From Gaiellasilicea sp035645095 (GTDB lineage Bacteria > Actinomycetota > Thermoleophilia > Gaiellales > Gaiellaceae): a stretch of 9,037 nucleotides of DNA. Below the pieces are notes generated by a model that ran no database searches, had not been told where the DNA came from, and saw only the letters and a program-made list of their open reading frames with translations. The position numbers were made by a program, and so were the translations under genes. Below are positions 1-6,077 of this stretch, piece after piece; the stretch's first letter is position 1; every line of letters begins with the position of its first letter. The stretch spans positions 1 through 9,037 of the forward strand of contig DASQNG010000125.1 in assembly GCA_035645095.1 (NCBI GenBank), written 5' to 3'.

Positions 1-60
1 GGTCGCGCGCATCCGCCCGGCGTCGGGGAGCGGCTCCAGCCAGTCGGGAAGGGGCGTCAC
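1..60 (-). CDS. 5' fragment of a gene after glmS, possibly NAD(P)H-hydrate epimerase
   Basis: An open frame starts with GTG 11 bases after the glmS stop and runs off the left edge, giving 20 residues that begin MTPLPDWLEPLPDAGRMRAT. The sequence shows only an uninterrupted frame and a sensible operon position. The 'L..AG.MRA' pattern resembles the start of YjeF_N/NnrE NAD(P)H-hydrate epimerases, which repair damaged nicotinamide cofactors. An nnr gene lies a few genes downstream of glmS in Mycobacterium, so the context agrees. No domain or catalytic residue is visible in so short a piece, so the product name is an inference. A second in-frame ATG lies at 10-12. The start codon sits in a GC hairpin and no good Shine-Dalgarno sequence precedes it, which suggests translation coupled to glmS. 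Confidence 0.45.
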   Translation of the reverse strand, partial: MTPLPDWLEPLPDAGRMRAT

Positions 61-65
61 GCCCC
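51..65 (-). promoter_or_regulatory. Hairpin carrying the start codon of the left-edge gene
   Basis: A perfect inverted repeat, GGGGCG and CGCCCC, flanks a three-base loop. On the minus strand it reads GGGGCG-TGA-CGCCCC, and the GTG start codon (58-60) straddles the 5' arm and the loop. It lies 7 bases after the glmS stop. No T run follows, so it is a poor terminator candidate. Blocking the start codon until a ribosome arrives from glmS is an inference. Confidence 0.4.
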
Positions 66-71
66 GGAGTC

Positions 72-1898
72 CTACTCGACCGTGACGGTCTTGGCGAGAT
101 TGCGGGGCTGGTCGACGTTCAGCCCGCGGCGGCGCGCGATCCGGTAGGCGAGGAGCTGCAGCGGCAGGATGGCGAGGATCGCCTGCAGGAACGCCGGCGA
201 CGTCGGGACGTAGATCACGTCGTCCGCGTGGTGCTGGATGTCCTCGTTGCCGTCGGTCGCGATCGCGATCACGTGGGCGCCGCGCGCGCGGACCTCCTGG
301 ATGTTGGAAACGAGCTTGTCGTAGACGTGGCTGTTCGTCGCCACGACGACGACCGGCGTGTTCTCGTCGAGGAGCGCGATCGGGCCGTGCTTCATCTCGC
401 CCGCCGAGTACGCCTCCGTCGGGATGTAACTGATCTCCTTCAGCTTCAGCGCGCCCTCGAGCGCGACCGGGAGGCCGATGTGGCGGCCGAGGTAGAGGAA
501 GAACGGGCAGGTGTGGAAGCGCTGGGCGATCTCCTCGATCGGATGGTCGCCGTCGAGGAACGTGTCGACCTTCGTCGGGAGCTCGTAGAGCTCGTCGAGG
601 ATGAACTCGAGCTCCTCCGGCGGCATCGTGCCGCGCACCTCCGCGAGCTTCAGCGCGACGAGGAGGAGGAGCGCCACCTGCGCGGTGAACGTCTTCGAGG
701 CGGCGACCCCGACCTCGAGGCCGCAGCGGGTAGCGATCACCGAGTCGACCTCGCGCGTGATCTGCGATCCCAGCATGTTCGTCAGCGCGACCGTCCGCGC
801 GCCCTTCTCCCGTGCGAGGCGCATCGCCTGGATCGTGTCCCGCGTCTCACCGGACTGCGAGATGCCGATCACGAGCGTACGGGCGTCGACCACGGGGTTC
901 CGGTAGATCCACTCCGACGCGATGTCGGGCTCGACGGGCACACGCGCCCACTCCTCGATCGCGTAGCGGCCGACGACGCCCGCGTGATACGAGGTGCCGG
1001 CCGAGAGGATCACGATCCGCCGCAACTGCCGCAGCTCGTCCTCGCTCAGCCCCAGCCCCTCCAGGACGAGCGTCCCGTGGCGGACACGGTCGCCGATCGT
1101 CTCCGCGACGGCCTCCGCCTGCTCGTAGATCTCCTTGAGCATGAAGGTCTCGTAACCGCCCTTCTCGGCGCCCTCGTCATCCCAGTCGAGTTCGACGACG
1201 TCGTGCTGCACAAGAGTCCCGTCCGCGCGCGTGTAGACGGCGCCGTCCGGCGTCAGCTCGACCACGTCGCCGTCGTCCGGGAACTGCACGATCCGGGTCT
1301 CGCGCAGGAACGCGGCGGCGTTCGAGGCGAGGAACATCTCGCCGACGCCGACGCCGACGACGAGCGGCGTCTGGTGGCGCGCGCCGACGAGGAGATCGGG
1401 GTGGTCGTGGTGGATCACGACGAACGAGAAGTGGCCCTCGAGCTCCGGGATCACGGCGCGGACGGCCGCGCCCAGATCGCCCATGTAGTGGCGCTCGACG
1501 AGGTGCACGACGGTCTCGGCGTCGGTCTCGGAGGTGAAGGTGTGGCCCTCCTCCCGGAGCTGGCGCGAGAGCTCACGGTAGTTCTCGACGATGCCGTTGA
1601 GCACGACCGAGACGCGCGAGGCGTCGCAGCCGGCGAGCGGGTGGGCGTTCGCCTCGGTGACGGTGCCGTGCGTTGCCCAGCGCGTGTGCCCGAGCCCGTG
1701 CGTGGCGCGCGAGCCGTTCGGCCCTGCCGCAACCTTCAGGTTCTGCAGGTTGCCGACCGCGCGGACGTACTCCAGACCGTCCTCCTCGCGCAGCGCGATG
1801 CCCGCGGAGTCGTAGCCGCGGTACTCGAGGCGCTCCAGCCCCTGCAGCAGGAGCGGCTTGCACTCGCGGGGCCCGACGTATCCGATGATTCCGCACAC
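72..1898 (-). CDS. glmS: Glutamine--fructose-6-phosphate aminotransferase (isomerizing)
   Basis: Makes glucosamine-6-phosphate from fructose-6-phosphate and glutamine, the first committed step to UDP-GlcNAc, in the cytoplasm. The protein has 608 residues, matching the family's usual size. I chose the GTG at 1896-1898 because it places Cys2 directly after the initiator, giving the family N-terminus CGIIGYVG. Met removal leaves this Cys as the N-terminal nucleophile of the class II (Ntn) glutaminase domain. That domain also shows HTRWATHG (71-78) and NGIVENYREL (101-110). Two SIS sugar-isomerase domains follow, with SAGTSYHA (299-306), SQSGETRDT (347-355) and EAYSAGEMKHGP (495-506). The C-terminus NLAKTVTVE holds Lys603, equivalent to the Schiff-base lysine of E. 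coli GlmS. The frame stays open upstream to 2057, but that extension overlaps glmM and would bury the nucleophile. A strong ribosome binding site precedes the chosen start. Confidence 0.97.
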   Translation of the reverse strand: MCGIIGYVGPRECKPLLLQGLERLEYRGYDSAGIALREEDGLEYVRAVGNLQNLKVAAGPNGSRATHGLGHTRWATHGTVTEANAHPLAGCDASRVSVVLNGIVENYRELSRQLREEGHTFTSETDAETVVHLVERHYMGDLGAAVRAVIPELEGHFSFVVIHHDHPDLLVGARHQTPLVVGVGVGEMFLASNAAAFLRETRIVQFPDDGDVVELTPDGAVYTRADGTLVQHDVVELDWDDEGAEKGGYETFMLKEIYEQAEAVAETIGDRVRHGTLVLEGLGLSEDELRQLRRIVILSAGTSYHAGVVGRYAIEEWARVPVEPDIASEWIYRNPVVDARTLVIGISQSGETRDTIQAMRLAREKGARTVALTNMLGSQITREVDSVIATRCGLEVGVAASKTFTAQVALLLLVALKLAEVRGTMPPEELEFILDELYELPTKVDTFLDGDHPIEEIAQRFHTCPFFLYLGRHIGLPVALEGALKLKEISYIPTEAYSAGEMKHGPIALLDENTPVVVVATNSHVYDKLVSNIQEVRARGAHVIAIATDGNEDIQHHADDVIYVPTSPAFLQAILAILPLQLLAYRIARRRGLNVDQPRNLAKTVTVE

Positions 1899-2016
1899 CC
1901 TGAAGCTCCTTTGTCCGTCTTCCGGGGTGAAGCGCCACCCTGAGCGGCCGTCCTGCGAAAAGCCTCTCAAGAACACGAAGGAGCCCGGTGATCCGACCGG
2001 CGCAGCGGCGCGCAGG
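1899..2016 (-). other. glmM-glmS intergenic region, no clear promoter
   Basis: These 118 bases separate glmM from glmS, one of the larger gaps in the window. I found no convincing -35/-10 pair: TTGAGA (minus strand, near 1970) has no matching -10 at a normal distance. Two small inverted repeats are present. CCGGT/ACCGG at 1985-2000 has a six-base loop and lies just after glmM; a pyrimidine-rich stretch follows it on the minus strand, so it could be a weak terminator. GGGTG/CACCC at 1923-1942 has flanking C-G and G-U pairs and sits in the glmS 5' leader. No glmS ribozyme core is visible. Whether glmS is transcribed from here or by read-through from rplM cannot be decided from the sequence. Confidence 0.35.
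1906..1912 (-). promoter_or_regulatory. Ribosome binding site that fixes the glmS start
   Basis: The minus strand reads AAAGGAG, followed by seven bases and the GTG start. This is among the clearest Shine-Dalgarno sequences in the window. It supports starting glmS at 1898 rather than at any upstream codon in the open frame. Confidence 0.8.
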
Positions 2017-3276
2017 TCAGCCGAGCTCTCTCCGAACGAGAGCGGCGATCGTACCACAGTGGCGGGCAGCGTCGTCGGGCGTCTCCGCCTCGCCGAGCAC
2101 GCGGATCAGCGGCTCGGTGCCGGATGCACGCACGAGCACGCGGCCGCGGCCCGCCAGCCGCTCGTTCAGCCGCTCGGCCTCCGCGAGCGCCGCCGCCGGC
2201 ACCTCCCGGCGCGAGACGCGGACGTTCTCCTTCGCCTGCGCGTAGCGCGGCATCACCGCCGCGGCGTCGGCAAGCGGGCGCCCGTCGAGTGCCGCGCAGA
2301 GGAGGAGCCCGGCGGCGAGGCCGTCGCCGGTCACGTGGTCGCGCAGGCAGATCAGGTGCCCGGACTGCTCACCGCCGAGGATGCCGCCCTCCCGCCGGAG
2401 CGCCTCGAGGACGTAGCGGTCGCCGACGGCCGTCGTGACGACGCGGATGCCGCGGTCGGCCATCAGGCGGTGGAAGCCGAGATTCGTCATCACGGTCACG
2501 GCGACGAGGTCCACGTCCAGGTGGAGTGCGAGCAGCGCGAGGATCTGGTCGCCGTCGACGACCTCGCCGCCGGCGTCGACGGCCAGCATCCGGTCGCCGT
2601 CGCCGTCGAAGGCGACGCCCAGATCGAGCCGGCCGCTCCGCACCGTCTCCTGGAGGAGCGCCAGGTCGGTCGCACCGCAGCCGTCGTTGATGTTCGTGCC
2701 GTCGGGCTGCACCGCGACCGCCGTCACGTGCGCCCCCAGCCGCTCGAACACCTGCGGCGCGATCGCGCTGTATGCGCCGTTCGCGCAGTCGACGCCGATC
2801 CTGAGCCCGGTGAGGTCGGAGCCGAAGCGCTCGAGCACGTGCTCGACGTAGCTCGTCGTCGCGACGCCGGCCTCCTCGACGGTGCCGCCGCCGCGCGCGG
2901 GCGCGTCGAGTCGCGCCTCGATCTCCTCCTCCGCGGCATCCGTGAGCTTGCCGCCGTTCCGGTCGAAGAGCTTGACGCCGTTGTACTCCGGCGGATTGTG
3001 CGAGGCGGAGATGACCGCACCGAGATCGAGGGCGAGCAGCGCCACCGCGGGCGTCGGGAGGACGCCGCCGAGGACGGCGCTGCCGCCGGCGGACGCGACG
3101 CCGCGCGCGAACGCCTGCTCGAGCTGGGGGCCCGAGGCGCGCGTGTCCCTGCCGACGAAGACGCGACCGCCCCCAGACCAGAGCGTCGCCGCTTTGCCGA
3201 GCCGCTCGACGAGGTCGAGCGTCAGGTCGTCGCCGACGACGCCGCGGACGCCGTCCGTGCCGAAGTGCCGGCGCAC
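2017..3276 (-). CDS. glmM: Phosphoglucosamine mutase
   Basis: Converts glucosamine-6-phosphate to glucosamine-1-phosphate, the step after GlmS on the way to UDP-GlcNAc. The N-terminal MRRHFGTDGVRG is the family start. The active-site loop SASHNP places the phosphoserine at Ser92. The Mg-binding loop DGDGDR spans 224-229, the sugar-binding loop GEQSGH spans 302-307, and the phosphate-binding loop RASGTEP spans 383-389, so all four domains of the alpha-D-phosphohexomutase fold are represented. At 419 residues it is somewhat shorter than the usual ~445, without loss of a key motif. The GTG start lies nine bases after the rpsI stop, has no Shine-Dalgarno sequence and sits in a GC hairpin, so translation coupled to rpsI is likely. 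rpsI-glmM adjacency is known in Actinobacteria. Confidence 0.96.
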   Translation of the reverse strand: MRRHFGTDGVRGVVGDDLTLDLVERLGKAATLWSGGGRVFVGRDTRASGPQLEQAFARGVASAGGSAVLGGVLPTPAVALLALDLGAVISASHNPPEYNGVKLFDRNGGKLTDAAEEEIEARLDAPARGGGTVEEAGVATTSYVEHVLERFGSDLTGLRIGVDCANGAYSAIAPQVFERLGAHVTAVAVQPDGTNINDGCGATDLALLQETVRSGRLDLGVAFDGDGDRMLAVDAGGEVVDGDQILALLALHLDVDLVAVTVMTNLGFHRLMADRGIRVVTTAVGDRYVLEALRREGGILGGEQSGHLICLRDHVTGDGLAAGLLLCAALDGRPLADAAAVMPRYAQAKENVRVSRREVPAAALAEAERLNERLAGRGRVLVRASGTEPLIRVLGEAETPDDAARHCGTIAALVRRELG

Positions 3277-3280
3277 CGGC
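3267..3280 (-). promoter_or_regulatory. Hairpin over the glmM start codon
   Basis: GCCGG and CCGGC form a five-base GC stem around a four-base loop. The glmM GTG (3274-3276) has its first base in the stem and the rest in the loop. The rpsI stop codon lies six bases upstream, within a perfect ten-base palindrome, GCGCTAGCGC, at 3283-3292. No Shine-Dalgarno sequence is visible. Ribosomes finishing rpsI would be expected to melt this structure; that mechanism is inferred. Confidence 0.4.
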
Positions 3281-3285
3281 GCGCG

Positions 3286-3681
3286 CTAGCGCTTGCTGAA
3301 CTGCGGCGCCTTGCGCGCCTTGTGCAGCCCGGCCTTCTTGCGCTCGACCTCGCGGGCGTCGCGCGTGAGATACCCCTCGCGCTTCAGCGGCACGCGGAGC
3401 GCCGGGTCGACCTCGACGAGGGCGCGGGCGATCCCGTGGCGGACGGCGCCGGCCTGACCGGTCGGCCCGCCGCCGTGGACGCGCACGCGGATGTCGTAGG
3501 TGCCCTCCACGCCGGCCGTCTTCAGCGGCGCGAGCGCGGCGGCACGGTGGGCGAGGCGCGGGAAGTACTCCTCGAGCGTACGGCCGTTGAACCAGGTCGT
3601 CCCGTCGCCGGGACGCAGGATCACGCGGGCGACGGACGTCTTCCGCTTGCCGGTGCCGAGATACTGCGCGCGCTCCGCCAC
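3286..3681 (-). CDS. rpsI: 30S ribosomal protein S9
   Basis: Small-subunit ribosomal protein whose C-terminal tail reaches the P-site tRNA. The 131-residue product is the usual bacterial length. It has the conserved start YLGTGKRKTSVARV (7-20), the central GGGPTGQAGAVRHGIARAL (70-88), and the universal basic tail ending KAPQFSKR. The terminal Arg is the residue that contacts tRNA in characterised ribosomes. The start is GTG at 3679-3681, chosen because a strong Shine-Dalgarno sequence lies six bases before it and the N-terminus aligns with the family. It follows rplM by 19 bases, the normal L13-S9 pair, and is followed closely by glmM. Confidence 0.98.
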   Translation of the reverse strand: MAERAQYLGTGKRKTSVARVILRPGDGTTWFNGRTLEEYFPRLAHRAAALAPLKTAGVEGTYDIRVRVHGGGPTGQAGAVRHGIARALVEVDPALRVPLKREGYLTRDAREVERKKAGLHKARKAPQFSKR

Positions 3682-3687
3682 TACTCC

Positions 3688-3693
3688 ACCTCC
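3688..3693 (-). promoter_or_regulatory. Strong ribosome binding site of rpsI
   Basis: The minus strand reads GGAGGT, six bases before the GTG start of rpsI, close to the ideal anti-Shine-Dalgarno match. It stands out because rplM upstream and glmM downstream both lack a recognisable site. It implies independent initiation on rpsI. Confidence 0.85.
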
Positions 3694-3700
3694 ACTGCCT

Positions 3701-4129
3701 CTAGATGTCCAACGTCTTCGGCGCCTGGGCCTCGTGCGGGTGACTCGGCCCGGCGTAGATCTTCAGCTTCGTGATCTGCCGGCGCGCGAGGCGGTTGCGC
3801 GGGAGCATCCCCTTGACCGCCTTGCGCAGCACTTCCGTCGGCCGCCGCTCGAGCTGCTCCCGCAGCGTACGCGTCCGGAGCCCGCCCGGGTAGCCCGAGT
3901 GCCGGTGGTACAGCTTTTGGTCGAGCTTCTGCCCCGTGACCTGGATCTTCTCCGCGTTGACGACGATCACGAAGTCGCCCGTGTCGGTGTGCGGCGTGTA
4001 GGTCGCCTTGCGCTTGCCGCGCAACGTGTCCGCAATCTGGGTCGCGAGGCGCCCGAGGGTCTTGCCCTCCGCGTCGACGACGTACCAGTCGCGCTGGATC
4101 TCGCCGGGTTTCGCGGAGTAGGTCTTCAT
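3701..4129 (-). CDS. rplM: 50S ribosomal protein L13
   Basis: Early-assembling large-subunit ribosomal protein that binds 23S rRNA. The 142-residue product matches the family length. It shows the N-terminal RDWYVVDAEGKTLGRLAT (13-30), the central YTPHTDTGDFVIVVNAEKI region (44-62), and the L13 signature KGMLPRNRLARRQ with the HPHEAQAP tail. The ATG at 4127-4129 gives the family start MKTYS. No Shine-Dalgarno sequence precedes it; the bases before the ATG read CCCTTGAG. Upstream lies an apparent leader of about 70 bases with a promoter-like element, a hairpin and a direct repeat, possibly used for control. rplM begins the unit rplM-rpsI-glmM. Confidence 0.98.
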   Translation of the reverse strand: MKTYSAKPGEIQRDWYVVDAEGKTLGRLATQIADTLRGKRKATYTPHTDTGDFVIVVNAEKIQVTGQKLDQKLYHRHSGYPGGLRTRTLREQLERRPTEVLRKAVKGMLPRNRLARRQITKLKIYAGPSHPHEAQAPKTLDI

Positions 4130-4136
4130 CTCAAGG

Positions 4137-4171
4137 GCTTTGTCATCTCACGGAACGCTGTGTCATCTCAC
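4137..4171 (-). repeat. Tandem direct repeat in the rplM leader
   Basis: GTGAGATGACA occurs twice on the minus strand, at 4161-4171 and 4141-4151, exactly 20 bases apart. With flanking bases the match is 14 of 15 (4157-4171 against 4137-4151). The upstream copy also encodes the last codons and stop of the MFS gene (Val-Arg-stop). In the transcript, CTTTGTC (4173-4179) can pair with GACAAAG (4138-4144), bringing the two copies into one stem-loop. CTGTG/CACAG can also pair around the first copy. The role, protein operator or RNA control element, is not known. Confidence 0.6.
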
Positions 4172-5395
4172 AGACAAAGGGCGCACATCGCGTGCGCCGG
4201 CGGCGGATTGTAGCAAGATCCACACCGCGGGCAGGGCCACGCAGGCGGTCGCCCCGGCCGACAGCGCGACGACGCCGAGCTCGCTGTAGACGACCCCGCC
4301 GAGCAGCACGAGGACGACCGCCGCAGCGCTCGACAGGCCGTCCGTGAACCCGATCAGCTTCCCCCGTTCGGCCGGGAGCGCGCGGTCGGCGAGCTCCGTC
4401 ACCGCCGCCACGTAGGAGACGTTCCAGCCGAGACCGAGCAGGAAGAGCGACGCCGACATCCAGAAGACGCTCTCGAAGACCGCGAGGCCGAGCGTCGAGG
4501 CGGCCATCAGGAGCAGCCCGGTGACCTCCCCGGGGCGGCGCCCGAGCCGGTCGACGAGGCCCCCGATCACGACGACGAGCGCGTACATGCCGACGATGTG
4601 GAGGCTGATCACGGTGAAGACGTCCGACTGGTGGTGGCCGTGGTCGATCACGAGGTACCCCGTCAGGTTCATCACCGAGACCATCCCGCCGAAGCTCGCG
4701 ACGGCAGCGACGAGCGCGGTCAGCACCCCGGGCCGGCGCAGGATTTCGCGCAGGCTCGCAGCCGCGGCGGGAGCGGGCTCTCCTGCGTCGTCCTGCTGCC
4801 CCTGCGCAATCGTGCGCGGGTCCGAGCGGACGCAGAGGACGAGCGCGAGCCCGAGCACCATGATCCCGCCGGCGGCGAGCCACGGGACGACGAGCGCGTC
4901 CAGGTCGAGCTCCTTCCCGGCGAAGAGCGGGCGGAAGACGAGGGGGCCGAGCGCGGCGCCGAAGAGCGCACCGAAGAGGACGTACGAGATGCCGCGCGCC
5001 CGCCGCTCGGGCGGGTACATGTCCGCCGCCGCGGCACGCGCGAGCAGGATGGTGCCCTGCGCGACGCCGACGAGGGCGAAGCCGGCGACGACGACGACGG
5101 CCGACTCGGCGGCGCAGCCGGCGGCGGTCGTCGCGCAGCCGGCGACGCCGGCGAGGCAGCCCGCGGCGAGCACGGGGATCCGTCCGAGCCGGTCCATCAG
5201 CCGCCCGGCCGGGACCGCGGCGAGCGCGCCGGCCGTCAGGAAGATCGCCGGGCCGAGACCGAGGATGCCCTCGATCCCGGTCACGAGCACGAGCGTGACC
5301 GTGGCGACCGCGACGGCGAGCTGCACCATCCCGGAGAGGCTCGTCAGGGTCGCCGCGAGCAGCAGGGTGTTCCGGCGGACCGGGTAGCCGTCCAC
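4163..5395 (-). CDS. MFS transporter, substrate unknown
   Basis: A 410-residue inner-membrane protein with about twelve hydrophobic helices, split six and six by a polar loop (about 190-222) as in the major facilitator superfamily. Motif A occurs in both halves: AGRLMDRLGR (63-72) in the loop between helices 2 and 3, and GGLVDRLGRR (278-287) between helices 8 and 9. This doubled motif is the main support for the family. Helix 3 carries three Ala-Gly-Cys triplets at seven-residue spacing. A histidine cluster, DHGHHQ (251-256), lies between helices 7 and 8. The GTG start is nine bases after the preceding gene's stop with only a weak GGG-type binding site, so it probably belongs to the operon from guaB. 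The substrate cannot be told. Its last codons overlap the promoter and leader of rplM. Confidence 0.88.
   Translation of the reverse strand: MDGYPVRRNTLLLAATLTSLSGMVQLAVAVATVTLVLVTGIEGILGLGPAIFLTAGALAAVPAGRLMDRLGRIPVLAAGCLAGVAGCATTAAGCAAESAVVVVAGFALVGVAQGTILLARAAAADMYPPERRARGISYVLFGALFGAALGPLVFRPLFAGKELDLDALVVPWLAAGGIMVLGLALVLCVRSDPRTIAQGQQDDAGEPAPAAAASLREILRRPGVLTALVAAVASFGGMVSVMNLTGYLVIDHGHHQSDVFTVISLHIVGMYALVVVIGGLVDRLGRRPGEVTGLLLMAASTLGLAVFESVFWMSASLFLLGLGWNVSYVAAVTELADRALPAERGKLIGFTDGLSSAAAVVLVLLGGVVYSELGVVALSAGATACVALPAVWILLQSAAGARDVRPLSVR
4180..4198 (-). promoter_or_regulatory. GC hairpin at the start of the rplM leader
   Basis: GGCGCAC and GTGCGCC form a perfect seven-base stem with loop GCGAT on the minus strand. 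It begins within a few bases of the expected transcription start from the extended -10 element. The bases after it, CTTTGTCTG, are only moderately T-rich, so it may be a 5'-end stability or control hairpin, or a weak terminator. It also lies inside the 3' coding part of the MFS gene, which argues against it being that gene's own terminator. Confidence 0.45.
4207..4215 (-). promoter_or_regulatory. Extended -10 promoter for rplM-rpsI-glmM
   Basis: The minus strand reads TGCTACAAT, that is TGn directly before TACAAT, one mismatch from TATAAT. No recognisable -35 box is seen 16-18 bases upstream, which extended -10 promoters can tolerate. An A/T-rich hexamer of this kind is rare in such GC-rich sequence. 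Transcription would start near 4200, giving a leader of about 70 bases before rplM. The element lies within the coding end of the MFS gene. Confidence 0.55.
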
Positions 5396-5404
5396 GGCCC
5401 GACC

Positions 5405-5974
5405 CTACTGAAGAAGCAGCCGCCGGAGGCCGTCACGAAAGGCCGCGGCGCCGCCGTGGGAGGGGTGCCTGACGTGCTCGCCGCCGAGGCGCGCGTGGGC
5501 GATGCGACCCACGGCGACGACGCGCCGCCCGTGCGCAAGCGCGGCGAGGAAGGGGGCGGCCGCCTCGGCCTCCGCGCGAGTCGGTGGGCGGTTCGACGCG
5601 GGCTCGCCGGGCCGGTGCGGATGCGTCGGGACGACGTTCCAGAGCAGGACGCGCTCCGCGAGCCCGAGCTCCGCGAGCGTCCGCTGCACGATCGTCGCGG
5701 TCGCCTCCGCGGGGCCGGCCCCCGTCAGCTGCCGTTCTGAGGTGAAGGGGAGACCGGAGACGCGCGCACCGCGGTACCCCGCCGCTTCGCCCACGAGCAG
5801 CACCGGTGCCGCCGCACGCGCGTCGAGGTATTCCTCCAGCCGCCGCGCCCGGGTCTGCGCGCCCGCACCGTGGGCGTAGAAGTTGAAGGTGTCGCCGATA
5901 CGGGCGGGTGCGAGCAGCCGGACGAAGCTGCGCGCTCCCGTGCTCCCGCCGAGTCCAAGGGGAGAGATCCGCAT
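5405..5974 (-). CDS. Uracil-DNA glycosylase superfamily protein
   Basis: Likely a base-excision-repair glycosylase or a relative of one. From the ATG at 5972-5974 the protein has 189 residues. It shows a superfamily-like first motif, VGEAAGYRGARVSGLPFTSE (61-80), where relatives usually have GEAPG; a middle NVVPTHPH (113-120) with SNRPPT (127-132); and a late RHPSHGG (169-175) matching the HPS-type uracil-recognition motif. It contains no cysteine, so it is not one of the iron-sulfur glycosylases (families 4, 5 or UdgX). The frame stays open upstream to a TTG at 6067, but those 31 residues look non-conserved. Neither start has a good Shine-Dalgarno sequence. It lies between the oxidoreductase and MFS genes on the same strand. 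Enzyme activity and base specificity are unproven. Confidence 0.72.
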   Translation of the reverse strand: MRISPLGLGGSTGARSFVRLLAPARIGDTFNFYAHGAGAQTRARRLEEYLDARAAAPVLLVGEAAGYRGARVSGLPFTSERQLTGAGPAEATATIVQRTLAELGLAERVLLWNVVPTHPHRPGEPASNRPPTRAEAEAAAPFLAALAHGRRVVAVGRIAHARLGGEHVRHPSHGGAAAFRDGLRRLLLQ

Positions 5975-6077
5975 CAAACCCGGGCATCTACGACGCGAGC
6001 CGGCGCCCACGACGGTGATCAACTTGCGCTCGACGCGGGCTGTCGGCTTCGCGCAGGCTCGGACCAATCAGCGCGCG

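Noticed and set aside
1342..1365. GACGCC triplet-like repeats in glmS
   Set aside because: They simply encode the Val-Gly-Val-Gly stretch and fit the general codon bias; no independent signal.
228..1943. Long plus-strand open frame opposite glmS, and others opposite glmM (1858-3774), the MFS gene and guaA
   Set aside because: They lie antisense to unmistakable conserved genes, are dominated by Arg, Ala, Asp and Val in patterns expected from GC-rich complementary frames, and show no family motif.
1899..2016. glmS ribozyme upstream of glmS
   Set aside because: The gap is too short for the full ribozyme plus leader and no conserved core is visible on the minus strand. An AGCGCC match is on the wrong strand.
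1899..2057. N-terminal extension of GlmS to 661 residues
   Set aside because: It would overlap glmM and prevent Cys2 from being the N-terminal nucleophile, and the GTG at 1898 has an excellent binding site.
4180..4198. Rho-independent terminator of the MFS gene
   Set aside because: The hairpin lies before the MFS stop codon and the bases after it are only moderately T-rich.
5975..6067. Longer glycosylase start at TTG 6067
   Set aside because: The additional 31 residues are basic and show nothing resembling the family, and there is no binding site before the TTG. It is not fully excluded.
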